Of a stretch of 64,000 nt of DNA, positions 1-9,761 are shown piece by piece (within the stretch, counting starts at the first letter, position 1; each line of letters begins with the position of its first letter). The DNA comes from Sphingomonas bacterium (GTDB taxonomy: Bacteria; Pseudomonadota; Alphaproteobacteria; Sphingomonadales; Sphingomonadaceae). Location of the stretch: contig NZ_CAHJWJ010000009.1 in NCBI RefSeq assembly GCF_903642285.1, positions 1-64,000 on the forward strand. The letters run 5' to 3'. A program made the position numbers and the translations under genes. A model generated the notes under the pieces. That model saw nothing but the letters and a program-made list of their open reading frames with translations, searched no databases and had not been told where the DNA came from.

Positions 1-1
1 T

Positions 2-457
2 CGTGCGAGCCAGGCGGCGCGGGTCATGGCGACCGCGGTCGTCGCCGCGGCGAACAGGGGCACCCCGCTTGCGAAGGCCGTCGCCGACAGCGGTGCGAAA
101 CTGCCCGCGCCGCGCCCGATCACCGCCACGCGCGCGCAGATCGCGGCCAACCCGCGCGCCGTCCCCGCGCCGCTCGCGCTGATGTTCTCGATGCCGGCGA
201 ACAGCACCAGGATGCTCGAAGCACCGGCCGGTGCCGGCTATTTCCTGGTGCGGGTGGATCGGGTCGTACCCGGCAATGCGACCGGCAACGCTGCCGTCAT
301 CGCCGCGACCCAGCGCGACATGGGCCACGGCGTCGGCGGCGAATATGTCGAGCAATTCATCAAGGCGGTCCGTGCGCAGGTCGGCGTGAAGACCGACCCG
401 GGTGCCGTCGCGAAAGTGCGCGCCGACCTGCTGGGGCAGACCAATTCCGGCAACTGA
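2..457 (+). CDS. C-terminal part of a SurA/PpiD-type peptidyl-prolyl isomerase (5' end outside window)
   Basis: The frame is open from base 2 to the TGA at 455-457, giving 151 visible residues of a protein that begins upstream of the window. The visible part has a beta-rich stretch (GYFLVRVDRVVPGNA) followed by a helical tail (YVEQFIKAVRAQVGV), as at the C-terminus of membrane-anchored periplasmic foldases of the PpiD/SurA-N group. In sphingomonads such a gene is usual just upstream of trpE. The catalytic parvulin domain is not visible, so the assignment rests on the tail and on gene order. The downstream trpE frame may overlap the end of this gene. Confidence 0.65.
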   Translation, partial: RASQAARVMATAVVAAANRGTPLAKAVADSGAKLPAPRPITATRAQIAANPRAVPAPLALMFSMPANSTRMLEAPAGAGYFLVRVDRVVPGNATGNAAVIAATQRDMGHGVGGEYVEQFIKAVRAQVGVKTDPGAVAKVRADLLGQTNSGN

Positions 458-1979
458 CCGGGCGGCGATCGGCGGCGGCAGTCGTACCGCGGAGGCCGTC
501 GCGGCGGTCGCCGGCGGGCAGCCCACGCTCGTGTGGCGGCGGACGATCGCGGACACCGAAACGCCCGTCGCCGCCGCGCTGAAGCTGATCGAGCCGGGGC
601 GCGGCGATTTCCTGCTCGAATCGGTCGAAGGCGGAACGACGCGCGGGCGGCATAGCCTGATCGGGCTCGCGCCGGACCTGGTGTTCCGTGCGGCCGGACA
701 GCAGGCGGCGATCAACCGACGCTGGGCGATCGACCGCGCGGCGTTCGAACCCTGTGCGCAGCCGACGCTCGCCGCGCTTCGGGCGTTGGTCGCGGAGATC
801 GCCGCCGACGTCCCAGCCGAGTTGCCACGTGCGCTGGCGTGTCTGGTCGGGTATTTCGGGTACGAGACGATCGGACTCGTGGAGACGTTGGCACAGCCGG
901 ATGCCAATCCGCTGGGCCTGCCCGACATGATGTTCGTGCGACCGTCGGTCATATTGGTGTTCGACCGGTTGACCGATGCGCTGTTCCTGGTCGCGCCGGC
1001 CTGGCCCGATCCTGCGCGCGACCCTGCCGCCATTGTCGCAGCGGCGGCGGAGCGTCTCGATGCCGTCGCCGCGCGGTTGGCGAGCGCAACGTTGCCTCCG
1101 CCGGCCCGGACCGATGCGCCATTGCCCGAATATACGCCCGCAATGACACCCGATCGCTACGCAGCGATGGTATCTCGTGCGCAGGACTATATCATAGCGG
1201 GGGATATTTTCCAGGTCGTGCTGGCGCAGCGGTTTTCGACGCCCTTTCCGCTTCCCGCGTTCGAACTCTATCGTTCGCTTCGGCGGATCAATCCATCGCC
1301 GTTCCTCTACCATCTCGACCTGCCTGGCTTCGCGCTGGTCGGCTCCAGCCCCGAAATCCTGGTTCGGGTGCGCGATGGAGAGGTCACGATCCGGCCGATC
1401 GCCGGCACCCGCCCGCGCGGCAGGACCGAAGCCGAAGACGAGGCCAACCGCGCGAGCCTGCTCGCCGACGCGAAGGAACGCGCCGAACATCTGATGCTGC
1501 TCGATCTGGGGCGCAACGATGTCGGGCGTTCAGCGTCACCCGGCAGCGTCCGGGTGACGGACAGCTACACGGTCGAACGCTATAGTCATGTCATGCACAT
1601 CGTCTCGAACGTCGTCGGGCGGCTGGCAGACGGCAGGGACGCGCTAGACGCGCTGTTCGCCGGGTTCCCGGCGGGCACCGTCAGCGGCGCGCCGAAGCTG
1701 CGAGCGTGCCAGATCATCGCCGAACTCGAACCCGAACGCCGCGGTGCGTATGCCGGCGGCGTCGGCTATTTCTCGCCGGACGGATCGATGGATTCGTGCA
1801 TCGTCCTCCGCACCGCAGTGGTGAAGGACGGCACGATCCATGCGCAGGCCGGCGCGGGCATCGTCGCCGAGAGTGTGCCCGAAAACGAGCAGCGCGAATG
1901 CGAAGCGAAGGCCGGCGCGATCCTGGCCGCCGCACGCGAGGCGCTCACCCGTGCGGGCAATGCCGGGTTCGGTCAATAG
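402..1979 (+). CDS. trpE: Anthranilate synthase component I
   Basis: Converts chorismate to anthranilate together with TrpG, using ammonia from glutamine; first step of tryptophan synthesis. The N-terminal domain carries LLES (near residue 71), the motif used for tryptophan feedback binding. The C-terminal chorismate-binding domain shows IAGTRPRGRT, LDLGRNDVGR, FPAGTVSGAPK and GAGIVAESVPENE. No ATG is available: the longest frame starts at GTG 402, overlapping the preceding gene by 56 bases, and the next in-frame GTG is 531. Family members usually start only about 15 residues before the PTLVWRR stretch, so the start is unsure. trpG follows about 570 bases later, separated by a gene on the other strand. 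Confidence 0.93.
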   Translation: MPSRKCAPTCWGRPIPATDRAAIGGGSRTAEAVAAVAGGQPTLVWRRTIADTETPVAAALKLIEPGRGDFLLESVEGGTTRGRHSLIGLAPDLVFRAAGQQAAINRRWAIDRAAFEPCAQPTLAALRALVAEIAADVPAELPRALACLVGYFGYETIGLVETLAQPDANPLGLPDMMFVRPSVILVFDRLTDALFLVAPAWPDPARDPAAIVAAAAERLDAVAARLASATLPPPARTDAPLPEYTPAMTPDRYAAMVSRAQDYIIAGDIFQVVLAQRFSTPFPLPAFELYRSLRRINPSPFLYHLDLPGFALVGSSPEILVRVRDGEVTIRPIAGTRPRGRTEAEDEANRASLLADAKERAEHLMLLDLGRNDVGRSASPGSVRVTDSYTVERYSHVMHIVSNVVGRLADGRDALDALFAGFPAGTVSGAPKLRACQIIAELEPERRGAYAGGVGYFSPDGSMDSCIVLRTAVVKDGTIHAQAGAGIVAESVPENEQRECEAKAGAILAAAREALTRAGNAGFGQ

Positions 1980-1989
1980 ACCGGTCGGA

Positions 1990-2433
1990 TCAGGGGACCT
2001 GGCTGGCCTCCGCCGCCCTGGCACGACGATCCGCAGCCCATTGCTGATTGGCTTGGAGCGCACAACCGCTCTGCCCGCCCGTCCCGACCGGCGAACAGGT
2101 ATCGGGCAAACCACCCGCCTCGCGCCCGATATGGTCGAGTTCCGCAGCGGTATTTGCCCAGCTTTGGCGCGAAGCCGGGATCGGGCCGGAATCACGAAGC
2201 GTCTTGGGAATGCGATAGGGTTCCGGGATCGTCGAGCAGACGACGATATCCGTCGCCGTCGATTCTGGGCATTTCTGCCCATTGGCCAAGGTAACGCTGC
2301 GAATGCGCTCCGGTGGCTTCCCGGTCTCCGCCTGCTTGTCCGGCGTCGCCGCCGTCGTGGCGGCGGGAACGGTCTGGGCCGATGCCATGGCGGGCAATGC
2401 CGTCAGCGCAATGGCGAATGATATACGGAACAT
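1990..2433 (-). CDS. Small secreted protein of unknown function
   Basis: 147 residues starting at ATG 2433, with an AGGAG ribosome binding site seven bases upstream. The first 20 residues ([20 protein letters not shown]) form a clear Sec signal peptide with an AxA cleavage site. The mature part has a Thr/Ala-rich linker, then a conserved-looking core [13 protein letters not shown] followed by PYRIPKTLR, a pattern I associate with small secreted proteins of sphingomonads, and two further cysteines (DTCSP, SGCAL) that could form disulfides. It lies between trpE and trpG on the opposite strand. Function unknown. Confidence 0.7.
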   Translation of the reverse strand: MFRISFAIALTALPAMASAQTVPAATTAATPDKQAETGKPPERIRSVTLANGQKCPESTATDIVVCSTIPEPYRIPKTLRDSGPIPASRQSWANTAAELDHIGREAGGLPDTCSPVGTGGQSGCALQANQQWAADRRARAAEASQVP

Positions 2434-2554
2434 TTGCAATCTCCTGACAGCCACAACGTCTCGCACGTCGCATTGCTCCCTCCTGAATACGTCTGCATCG
2501 ATTTCACGAAACGGCGACATTGCGCCCGCGCCGCCTTCGTCTATGGCGGCGCGC

Positions 2555-3139
2555 ATGATCCTGGTGATCGACAACTACGACAGCTTCACCTGGAACCTGG
2601 TCCATTACCTGATGGAGCTGGGCGCGCCGGTCGAGGTCGTGCGCAACGACGCGATGTCGGCGGGCCAGGCGCTGTCCAGCGGGGCGGATGCGTTCCTGAT
2701 CTCGCCGGGGCCGGGCACGCCGACCGAGGCCGGTATCTCGCTCGATCTGGTCGCCGCCTGTGTCGATGCCGGACGGCCCTTGCTCGGCGTGTGCCTGGGC
2801 CATCAGGCGATCGGCCGGTATTTCGGCGGGCAGGTGGTGCGCGGCGGTCTGATGCACGGCAAGACATCGCCGATCGTCCATGACGGCACGGGCCTGTTCG
2901 CCGGGTTGCCCTCACCCTTCGTCGCGACGCGCTATCATTCGCTGATCGTCGAAGACGTGCCTGCGGACCTGATCGCCAATGCGCGAACGGAGGATGGCAT
3001 CGTCATGGGATTGCGCCACCGCACGCTGCCGATCCACGGGGTCCAATTCCATCCCGAAAGCGTCGCGACGGAACATGGCCACGCGATGCTGGCCAATTTC
3101 CTGGCGATCGCGGGCATGTCCGCGAAGGCGATCGCATGA
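2555..3139 (+). CDS. trpG: Anthranilate synthase component II (glutamine amidotransferase)
   Basis: Provides ammonia from glutamine to TrpE. 194 residues if started at ATG 2555 ([15 protein letters not shown], the normal family start); an ATG four codons earlier (2543) is possible. Class I amidotransferase features: oxyanion motif SPGPGTP (50-56), nucleophile Cys80 in GVCLGHQ, and catalytic His166/Glu168 in QFHPES. Its TGA overlaps the trpD ATG (ATGA), so trpG, trpD, trpC and moaC form a translationally coupled chain. The 121 bases between the secreted-protein gene and trpG must hold two divergent promoters. Confidence 0.95.
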   Translation: MILVIDNYDSFTWNLVHYLMELGAPVEVVRNDAMSAGQALSSGADAFLISPGPGTPTEAGISLDLVAACVDAGRPLLGVCLGHQAIGRYFGGQVVRGGLMHGKTSPIVHDGTGLFAGLPSPFVATRYHSLIVEDVPADLIANARTEDGIVMGLRHRTLPIHGVQFHPESVATEHGHAMLANFLAIAGMSAKAIA

Positions 3140-4131
3140 CGACGATCGCGCTGCTGCCCGACCCGTCGTCGCCGCTTTCGCACGAAACCGCGCGGGCGGC
3201 CTTTGCCGACATGCTCGACGGGCACGCGAGCGAGGATGCGATCGCGAAATTTCTGATCGGACTGACCGACCGCGGCGAGACCGCGATCGAAATCGCCGAG
3301 GCCGCGCGCGCGCTGCGCCGACGGATGATCCCGATCGACGCGCCGGCCGGTGCGATCGACGTCTGCGGAACGGGCGGCGACGGCCATCACACCCTCAACG
3401 TATCGACCGCCGTCGCGCTGGTCGTCGCCGCTTGCGGCGTACCGGTCGCCAAGCACGGCAACCGCGCCGCTTCGTCCAAGGCGGGTGCAGCGGACACGCT
3501 GGAGGCTCTGGGGCTCGACCTGGAGATTGCGGGCGCGACCGCCGAGGCGAGTTTGTGCGACATCGGCATCGCCTTCCTCTTCGCCGCCAATCACCACCCG
3601 GTCATGCGGCGGATCACCCCGATCCGGCAGCGGATCGGCCGGCGGACGATCTTCAACCTGATGGGGCCGCTGGCGAACCCCGCCGGCGTGACGCGCCAGT
3701 TGATCGGCATCGCCCGCCCCGATTATGCGCCGCTCTATGCCGAGGCTCTGGCGCAACTGGGTAGCGAGGCCGCATTGGTCGTGTCGGGCGAGGAGGGGCT
3801 GGACGAACTGTCGGGCACGGGGCCGAGCGTTGCGGTGTCGGTCGGCACGGTCGATCTTTCGACGCTCATCACGCCGGAAGATGCCGGATTGTCCCGCCAC
3901 CCCGTGACCGCGATCCGCGGCGGGGACCCGGCGCACAATGCGGCGGCACTCCGGCGATTGCTGGGCCGCGAGGGCGGCGCGTATCGCGACTCGGTCCTGC
4001 TGAACGCCGCCGCCGCCCTCGTCGTCGCGGGTCGTACCGACGCATTGATCGATGGCGCCGCCATGGCCGCGGAGGCGATCGACGACGGCCGCGCCGCCGC
4101 GCTGCTCGACCGGTGGATCGCCTACCGATGA
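3136..4131 (+). CDS. trpD: Anthranilate phosphoribosyltransferase
   Basis: Transfers phosphoribosyl from PRPP to anthranilate. 331 residues, normal for the family. The glycine-rich PRPP loop [13 protein letters not shown] is at 78-90 and KHGNR, which contacts the phosphates, at 106-110; [10 protein letters not shown] lies near 175. It starts in an ATGA overlap with trpG and its TGA overlaps the ATG of trpC. Confidence 0.96.
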   Translation: MTTIALLPDPSSPLSHETARAAFADMLDGHASEDAIAKFLIGLTDRGETAIEIAEAARALRRRMIPIDAPAGAIDVCGTGGDGHHTLNVSTAVALVVAACGVPVAKHGNRAASSKAGAADTLEALGLDLEIAGATAEASLCDIGIAFLFAANHHPVMRRITPIRQRIGRRTIFNLMGPLANPAGVTRQLIGIARPDYAPLYAEALAQLGSEAALVVSGEEGLDELSGTGPSVAVSVGTVDLSTLITPEDAGLSRHPVTAIRGGDPAHNAAALRRLLGREGGAYRDSVLLNAAAALVVAGRTDALIDGAAMAAEAIDDGRAAALLDRWIAYR

Positions 4132-4904
4132 ACATGCTCGACCGCATCATCGAGACCAAACGCGCGGAGGTCGCTGCGCGCAAGGCCACGACCTCGCTCG
4201 CCGGTCTGGAAGCGGGCATAGCCGCGATGTCCGCGCCGCGTGGGTTTCGTGCCGCGCTCGATGCCGCACCGGGCCATGCGCTGATCGCCGAGATCAAGAA
4301 GGCGAGCCCGTCGAAGGGTCTGATCCGCGCCGATTTCGATCCGCCAGCGCATGCGCGCGCCTATCAGGCCGGCGGGGCGGCGTGCCTGTCGGTGCTGACC
4401 GACGAGGCGTGGTTCCAAGGCGCGGACAGCTATCTGGTCGCGGCGCGCGAGGCGGTCGCGATCCCGGTGCTGCGCAAGGATTTCATGATCGATCCCTGGC
4501 AAGTGACCGAAGCGCGCGCGATCGGCGCGGATGCGATCCTGATCATCGTCGCCGCTTTGGACGACGTGCGGATGGCGGAGATCGAGGCGTGTGCGATCGA
4601 TTGCGGCATGGACGTGCTGGTCGAGGTGCATGACGAGCGCGAACTGGGGCGGGCGCTGAAGCTGAAATCGCGATTGATCGGGGTGAACAATCGCGATCTC
4701 CGCGACTTCTCGATCGACTTTCAGCGGACCTACGAACTGGTCGGCAAGGCACCCGCCGGCTGTACCTTCGTCGCCGAAAGCGGACTGGCGACTCGCGCCG
4801 ATCTCGATTCGATGGCTGCGCATGGCGTGCGCTGTTTCCTGATCGGCGAGGCGCTGATGCGGGCAGAGGATATCGAAGCGGCGACCCGGGGATTGTTGGG
4901 ATGA
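4128..4904 (+). CDS. trpC: Indole-3-glycerol phosphate synthase
   Basis: Forms the indole ring from carboxyphenylamino-deoxyribulose phosphate. 258 residues from ATG 4128, which overlaps the trpD stop; a GTG at 4113 is possible but the coupled ATG is more likely. TIM-barrel signatures are present: [10 protein letters not shown] (55-64), [17 protein letters not shown] and VAESGL. There is no fused TrpF domain; trpF and trpAB must lie elsewhere. The TGA overlaps the moaC ATG. Confidence 0.96.
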   Translation: MNMLDRIIETKRAEVAARKATTSLAGLEAGIAAMSAPRGFRAALDAAPGHALIAEIKKASPSKGLIRADFDPPAHARAYQAGGAACLSVLTDEAWFQGADSYLVAAREAVAIPVLRKDFMIDPWQVTEARAIGADAILIIVAALDDVRMAEIEACAIDCGMDVLVEVHDERELGRALKLKSRLIGVNNRDLRDFSIDFQRTYELVGKAPAGCTFVAESGLATRADLDSMAAHGVRCFLIGEALMRAEDIEAATRGLLG

Positions 4905-5371
4905 ACGGCCTCACGCATCTGGACGCCGACGGTGCCGCGCGCATGGTCGATGTCGGCGGGAAGCCGGCGACGCGGCGCGAGGCCGTCGCGACCGGCCGTA
5001 TCACGATGTCCCCCGACGCGCTGCACGCCATCGCGGACGGCGCGACGAAGAAGGGCGACGTGCTCGCCGTCGCGCGCGTCGCCGGCATCATGGCGGCGAA
5101 GCGGACCAGCGAGCTGATCCCGCTATGTCATCCGCTGCCATTGTCCCGCGTGGACATCGCGCTGGCGATCGGTGAGGATTCGATCATCGTGACCGCGACC
5201 GCAGCGACCGAGGGACCCACCGGGGTCGAGATGGAAGCGCTGACCGCCGCAACCGTCGCGTTGCTCACGATCTACGATATGGCGAAGGCGATCGACCGGG
5301 CCATGACGATCGAGGGCATTCGCCTCTTGCGCAAGAGCGGCGGACGATCGGGCGACTGGACGACGCCTTAG
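4901..5371 (+). CDS. moaC: Cyclic pyranopterin monophosphate synthase
   Basis: Second step of molybdenum cofactor synthesis, converting the MoaA product to cyclic pyranopterin monophosphate. 156 residues, normal length. Conserved active-site segments: [12 protein letters not shown] (71-82, His77), [10 protein letters not shown] (105-114) and the YDMAKA segment (125-130) with the catalytic Asp and Lys. It is coupled to trpC by an ATGA overlap, a trp-moaC-moeA arrangement usual in sphingomonads, and moeA follows about 300 bases downstream. Confidence 0.96.
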   Translation: MNGLTHLDADGAARMVDVGGKPATRREAVATGRITMSPDALHAIADGATKKGDVLAVARVAGIMAAKRTSELIPLCHPLPLSRVDIALAIGEDSIIVTATAATEGPTGVEMEALTAATVALLTIYDMAKAIDRAMTIEGIRLLRKSGGRSGDWTTP

Positions 5372-5391
5372 CGTCGGAACCTATCCGCCGT

Positions 5392-5523
5392 TCAGATGAA
5401 ACCCAGCGCCGTTGCCAGAAACAGAGACGCGCAGATGGCGACGCCCGATCCGAACATCGTCGCGCCGTCGCTCATTCCGCGGTTGAGACACGTGCATACG
5501 ACCTGGCTGAAATGTTCCATCAT
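5392..5523 (-). CDS. Putative 43-residue small membrane protein
   Basis: A short reading frame starting MMEHFSQVVCTCLNRGMSDG, preceded by a strong AGGAG five bases before ATG 5523 (a second ATG is at 5520). The C-terminal half, from about residue 22 to the end, is a continuous hydrophobic stretch ending ASLFLATALGFI, so the product would be a single-pass or tail-anchored micro-protein. It lies on the opposite strand in the gap between moaC and moeA. No family recognised; the case rests on the ribosome binding site and the hydrophobic segment. Confidence 0.5.
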   Translation of the reverse strand: MMEHFSQVVCTCLNRGMSDGATMFGSGVAICASLFLATALGFI

Positions 5524-5670
5524 CCGCACTCCTGACCGACGGCACTCTATTGGCATCTCCGATCCGACCGCGATGGTGCGACTCGTCCCCGGCCGCGTCA
5601 AGACAGCGACGCTGCCCCATCATAGAGAAACCTTGCGCCATGCCCCGCCGCCCGCTTACGCCGCGCCAGG

Positions 5671-6864
5671 ATGACCGCCGCTCCTCCCCTTCGCCCCGTG
5701 GCCGACGCGCAGGCGCGTCTGTTCGCGATGGCGTCGCGCGTTTCGCGCGAGGACCTGCCGATCGCCCGCGCGGCGGGGCGCTGGACGCGTGCGCCGGTCG
5801 TGGCCCGGCGGACTCAGCCTGCCGCCGATCTGTCGGCGATGGACGGTTATGCGATCCGCTTCGCCGATCGACCAGGGCCCTGGCATGTCGTCGGGGAAAG
5901 CGCGGCGGGTCGACCGTTCGCGGGCGCGATGCTGCCCGGTCAGGCGGTACGCATCTTCACCGGTGCCGCGATGCCCGATGGCGGCGACAGCGTCCTGATC
6001 CAGGAAGAGGCCGGCCGCGACGGCATCATGCTCCATCTGGCAGGCGAAGGGCCGGTTCGGAAGGGCGGCAATGTCCGTCCGCGCGGGCTGGATTTCCACG
6101 AGGGCACCGTCCTGATCGAGAGGGGCGAGCGGATGACCCCGGCGCGGATCGCGGTCGCGGCCACCGGCGGCGCATCCACCATCGGCGTCGGCCGACGGAT
6201 CCGCGTGGCGATTGCCGCGACGGGCGACGAACTGGTGCCGGCGGGACATGCAACGGACGGCATGGCGCTTCCCGAATCGAACGGCATCATGCTCGCGGCG
6301 ATGCTGGCGAACGATGCCGTCGACGTCGTCGATCTCGGCATCCTGCCCGATCGGCTGGACGTGATGACCGACGCCTTTGCGGCGGTCGATGCGGATATGC
6401 TCGTGACGACGGGCGGAGCGTCGGTCGGGGATCACGATCTCGTCCGTCCCGCGTTGCTGGCGGCGGGCGGCACGATCGATTTCTGGCGGATCGCGCTGCG
6501 GCCCGGCAAGCCGATGATCGCCGGGCGGCTGAAGGATGCGATCGTGCTGGGACTGCCAGGCAATCCGGTTTCCGCCTTCGTCACCGCGACGTTGTTCGTC
6601 CGTCCGCTCGTCGCGTATATGGCGGGTGCCCGCGATCCGTTGCCGCGAACCCTATGCGTGACGCTCGGGGAGGCCCTGCCCCCGAACGGCCCGCGCACCG
6701 ATTATCTGCGCGGCGAAATCCGCGACGGGCTGGCTTACGCCTCCACCTTCCAGGACAGTTCGATGCTCCTGACGCTCGCACGGTCGAATTGCCTGATCGT
6801 GCGGCCCGGAGGCGCTCCGGCCGCGCTACGCGGCGACTTGGCGGACATCCTGGTCATCGCTTGA
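5671..6864 (+). CDS. moeA: Molybdopterin molybdenumtransferase
   Basis: Inserts molybdate into adenylylated molybdopterin. 397 residues. Motifs: SAMDGYAI near residue 55, [17 protein letters not shown] near 92-108, the MoCF-fold signature [11 protein letters not shown] near 250 and PGKPMIAG near 280. [11 protein letters not shown] marks the end of the third domain and the C-terminal beta-barrel domain is present. Started at ATG 5671. The lexA operator begins 14 bases after its stop. Confidence 0.95.
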   Translation: MTAAPPLRPVADAQARLFAMASRVSREDLPIARAAGRWTRAPVVARRTQPAADLSAMDGYAIRFADRPGPWHVVGESAAGRPFAGAMLPGQAVRIFTGAAMPDGGDSVLIQEEAGRDGIMLHLAGEGPVRKGGNVRPRGLDFHEGTVLIERGERMTPARIAVAATGGASTIGVGRRIRVAIAATGDELVPAGHATDGMALPESNGIMLAAMLANDAVDVVDLGILPDRLDVMTDAFAAVDADMLVTTGGASVGDHDLVRPALLAAGGTIDFWRIALRPGKPMIAGRLKDAIVLGLPGNPVSAFVTATLFVRPLVAYMAGARDPLPRTLCVTLGEALPPNGPRTDYLRGEIRDGLAYASTFQDSSMLLTLARSNCLIVRPGGAPAALRGDLADILVIA

Positions 6865-6877
6865 CGACGCTGTTTAT

Positions 6878-6903
6878 GTTCCATATAGGTTCCGCGTCTG
6901 TTC
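6878..6903 (+). promoter_or_regulatory. LexA operator: three GTTC half-sites with exact 7-base spacing
   Basis: GTTC occurs at 6878-6881, 6889-6892 and 6900-6903, each pair separated by exactly seven bases. Alphaproteobacterial LexA binds the direct repeat GTTC-N7-GTTC, so this is two overlapping boxes sharing the middle half-site. It ends 16 bases before the lexA start, where autorepression would be expected. Confidence 0.85.
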
Positions 6904-6919
6904 TGGACGGAGGAACGCC

Positions 6920-7582
6920 ATGCTCACGCGCAAACAGCACGAACTCGTCTGCTTCATCAACGATCGTCTCAACGATACCGGCGTTTCGCCCTCGTTTGAG
7001 GAGATGAAGGACGCGCTGGACCTGAAATCGAAATCGGGCGTCCACCGCCTCATCTCGGCGCTGGAAGAACGCCACTTTATCCGCCGCCTGCCCAACCGCG
7101 CGCGCGCGCTGGAGATCTTGCGCATGCCCGAGCGGCCGGAACGCAAGGTCGCGCCGTCCCGCCCGACGAATATCCGCCCCGCCCCCGAACCTGCCAATGA
7201 CGTGGTCGAGATCCCGCTGCACGGGCGGATCGCGGCGGGTGTGCCGATCGAGGCGTTCGAGGGCAGTGCGATGCTCGCCGTGCCCGCGGCGCTCCTCGGA
7301 TCGGGCGAGCATTACGCGCTCGAAGTCGCGGGCGACTCGATGGTGGAGGCCGGCATACTCGACGGCGACTATGCGCTGATCCGCCGGACGGAGACGGCGC
7401 GCGACGGCGAGATCGTGGTCGCGCTGATCGACGACAGCGAGGCGACGCTCAAATATTTCCGGCGCGAGGGGGCGATGGTCCGGCTCGATCCGGCGAACCG
7501 CGCCTATGATCCGCAGCGTTATTCCCCGGCACAGATCCGCGTACAGGGTAAGCTTTCCGGCCTGTTGCGCCGGTACGATTGA
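6920..7582 (+). CDS. lexA: SOS repressor LexA
   Basis: Represses DNA-damage genes and is self-cleaved when RecA is activated. 220 residues. The N-terminal winged helix starts [10 protein letters not shown]; the cleavage site is Ala106-Gly107 ([11 protein letters not shown]); the Ser/Lys dyad is Ser140 (AGDSMVEAG) and Lys178 (EATLKYF). A GGAGG ribosome binding site precedes ATG 6920. The linker is slightly long compared with E. coli LexA, as is usual in Alphaproteobacteria. Its 3' end is overlapped by the convergent comEC frame. Confidence 0.97.
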   Translation: MLTRKQHELVCFINDRLNDTGVSPSFEEMKDALDLKSKSGVHRLISALEERHFIRRLPNRARALEILRMPERPERKVAPSRPTNIRPAPEPANDVVEIPLHGRIAAGVPIEAFEGSAMLAVPAALLGSGEHYALEVAGDSMVEAGILDGDYALIRRTETARDGEIVVALIDDSEATLKYFRREGAMVRLDPANRAYDPQRYSPAQIRVQGKLSGLLRRYD

Positions 7583-9665
7583 GCCTGACGGGGTCGCGCC
7601 AGGGGTGACGGTCGCCGGGCTGTTCCACCGTCGTGACCGTAGCGCGCGATAGTAAGATCGCGATCCCTCCGGTCTTCGCGAGCATCGGCTTGTCCAGCTT
7701 GAGCCAGCGCGGGGTGCAGGTCCGCGGCAGGCGACGATCGCTGATCACGATATCGGCGTCACCGCATGCGGCGACGAAGGGTGCGATCGGCATCGGATAG
7801 GCGCTGCGCGTAGCGGCGATCCGCCAGCGACGGCCAGCGACGATCCGGTCCGCGACGCACATGTCGCGACTGCACCGCGTGCCGGGATCGTCGGACATCA
7901 GTCCCGCTTCGGCCAGCACGCCGCTATTCTCGCCGAGCGTCGCGCGGGCGTAATCGCCGGTCCGGTCCCGCAGCAGCGCCAGCCCGCCTCCGGCGGTGCG
8001 CAGCGCCACATGGCGGCCGTCCCCCGTCACCAGGAGGTCGGGCGCGCGCGTCGTCAACGACCAGCACGCGCCGACGATGATCGCCGCCGACCCCCACCAC
8101 CGCACCCGCGTCCGCCACAGCGCGAGCCACGTCATGCCCGCCATCATCAGCGCGAAGGTGCCGGTCGACATGGCGGGCAATGCGGTCACCGATCCCGGCG
8201 CCGCGGCGGTGATGTGCGCAATCCACAACAACAGCGCGAGCGACTTGGCGGTCAGCCACCAGAAGGGCGCGCCGAGCCCGGCCGTGTTGAACAATAGCGC
8301 CAGCGCCTCCACCGGCATGACGACGAAGGTCGTCAGCGGGATCGCGACGATGTTGGCGACCGCGCCGTAGACGCCCGCCTTGTGGAAATGGAACACCGCG
8401 ATCGGCATCAGTGCCAGTTCGACGACGATTCCCGTCAGCAGCAACGATCCGCCTTCGCGCAGGATGCGCCGCGCCCTCCGCTCCTCATGCGCGCCGAACA
8501 GCGCCGCGATCCGCGGATGTTCGTGAAGCGCCATGATCGACGTGACCGCGGCGAAGGACAGCTGGAAACTGGGCCCCGAGATCGACTCGGGCCAGAACAG
8601 CATGACGACGACCGCCCCCGCCGCCACGAGCCGCAGCGTCATCGCCTGCCGCCCCAGCGCCAGCGCCACCAGCACACCGAGCGCCGCCACGCACGACCGG
8701 ATCGTCGGCACCTCCGCCCCGGTCAGCAACGTATAGCCGATCGCCGCCACCGCCCCGGCCAGCGCGGCGATCAATGGCAGTCGCGTGTTGAGCGCCAGCC
8801 ACGGCGAGAGCGCGAGCAGCCGCAACACCACCAGCATCGTCGCCGCGACCGCCGCGGTGATGTGCAGCCCGCTGACCGACAATAGATGCGCAAGCCCCGC
8901 CTTGCGCAGCGCATCCGAGTCGGCCTGCGTGATCGACCCGACGTCGCCGGTGGCGAGCGACGCCGCGATGCCGCCCGCGCTGCCCGCGATATGATCGGTT
9001 ATGATTCGCGTCAGCCCGGCGCGAAGCCCGGAACTCGCACCGCCCGGCGTCACGATCGTCACCGGCGCGAAGCCGCGTCCGGTCGCGCCGATCTGCGCGA
9101 ACCACGCGGTCTGCGCGAAATCATAGGCACCGGGTACTGCGGGTCCGGGCGGGGGCAGCAACCGCGCTCGCAGCTTCAATACCGCCCCGGGGGTCAACCC
9201 GATCGGGGCATCGGCCGTCGCGAGATTGACCCGTATCCGCGGCGGCAATCTGGTCGGCTTGCCGCCAGCATTGGTAGCACCCGGCAGCGGCAGCAACGTC
9301 AGGCGCACGAGATCGCGCGCGGTCAGCGGCTCGATCCGCTCCACCCGCGCGGTCATCGATGCCACCACGGGTCCGCCCAGCACCGGTGCCGCGACGCGTT
9401 CCGAACGCGACCAGACCAGCCCGAGCCCAAGCGAGGCCGACAGTGCGGCGATCGCCACCGCTCGGGACGTCCGGTCGCCCCGCCCCGCGGCAGCCGCACC
9501 GGCCGCGATCGCCGCGAAGCACAGCGCCGCGATCGTCCAGTCGTGCGCGTCCGGCAGCAGGAACCAGGCGGCGACCCCCGCCCCCATCGCCACCGGCACC
9601 CACAAGGCAAGCTGGTCGCGCTCGGCCTCGAGCCAGGTTTCGAGGACCGCATACGCGCGCGACAT
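7449..9665 (-). CDS. comEC: ComEC/Rec2-type DNA uptake channel protein
   Basis: Polytopic inner-membrane protein of the ComEC family (DNA import across the cytoplasmic membrane). N-terminal membrane helices and an OB-like DUF4131 region come first, then the Competence domain with [10 protein letters not shown] and [12 protein letters not shown], then many helices and a soluble C-terminal segment resembling the metallo-beta-lactamase domain of ComEC but with no HxHxDH motif. ATG 9665 ([18 protein letters not shown]) is preferred because it matches family starts and leaves room for a divergent gltX promoter; an upstream start at 9734 is possible. The frame runs 134 bases into lexA on the opposite strand, and the last ~50 residues look non-conserved. 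Confidence 0.85.
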   Translation of the reverse strand: MSRAYAVLETWLEAERDQLALWVPVAMGAGVAAWFLLPDAHDWTIAALCFAAIAAGAAAAGRGDRTSRAVAIAALSASLGLGLVWSRSERVAAPVLGGPVVASMTARVERIEPLTARDLVRLTLLPLPGATNAGGKPTRLPPRIRVNLATADAPIGLTPGAVLKLRARLLPPPGPAVPGAYDFAQTAWFAQIGATGRGFAPVTIVTPGGASSGLRAGLTRIITDHIAGSAGGIAASLATGDVGSITQADSDALRKAGLAHLLSVSGLHITAAVAATMLVVLRLLALSPWLALNTRLPLIAALAGAVAAIGYTLLTGAEVPTIRSCVAALGVLVALALGRQAMTLRLVAAGAVVVMLFWPESISGPSFQLSFAAVTSIMALHEHPRIAALFGAHEERRARRILREGGSLLLTGIVVELALMPIAVFHFHKAGVYGAVANIVAIPLTTFVVMPVEALALLFNTAGLGAPFWWLTAKSLALLLWIAHITAAAPGSVTALPAMSTGTFALMMAGMTWLALWRTRVRWWGSAAIIVGACWSLTTRAPDLLVTGDGRHVALRTAGGGLALLRDRTGDYARATLGENSGVLAEAGLMSDDPGTRCSRDMCVADRIVAGRRWRIAATRSAYPMPIAPFVAACGDADIVISDRRLPRTCTPRWLKLDKPMLAKTGGIAILLSRATVTTVEQPGDRHPWRDPVRLNRTGATGRKAYPVRGSVPGNNAADHRRGSPDRAGPSPPRAGNI

Positions 9666-9761
9666 TCTCGCCCGCGCGCCGAATTGTCGGCGCGCGGGAC
9701 GCATGCTAGGGGCTGCCACGGCTGAACTGGCCATCGATCCTCAGTCTGGGAGCACGCGCGT

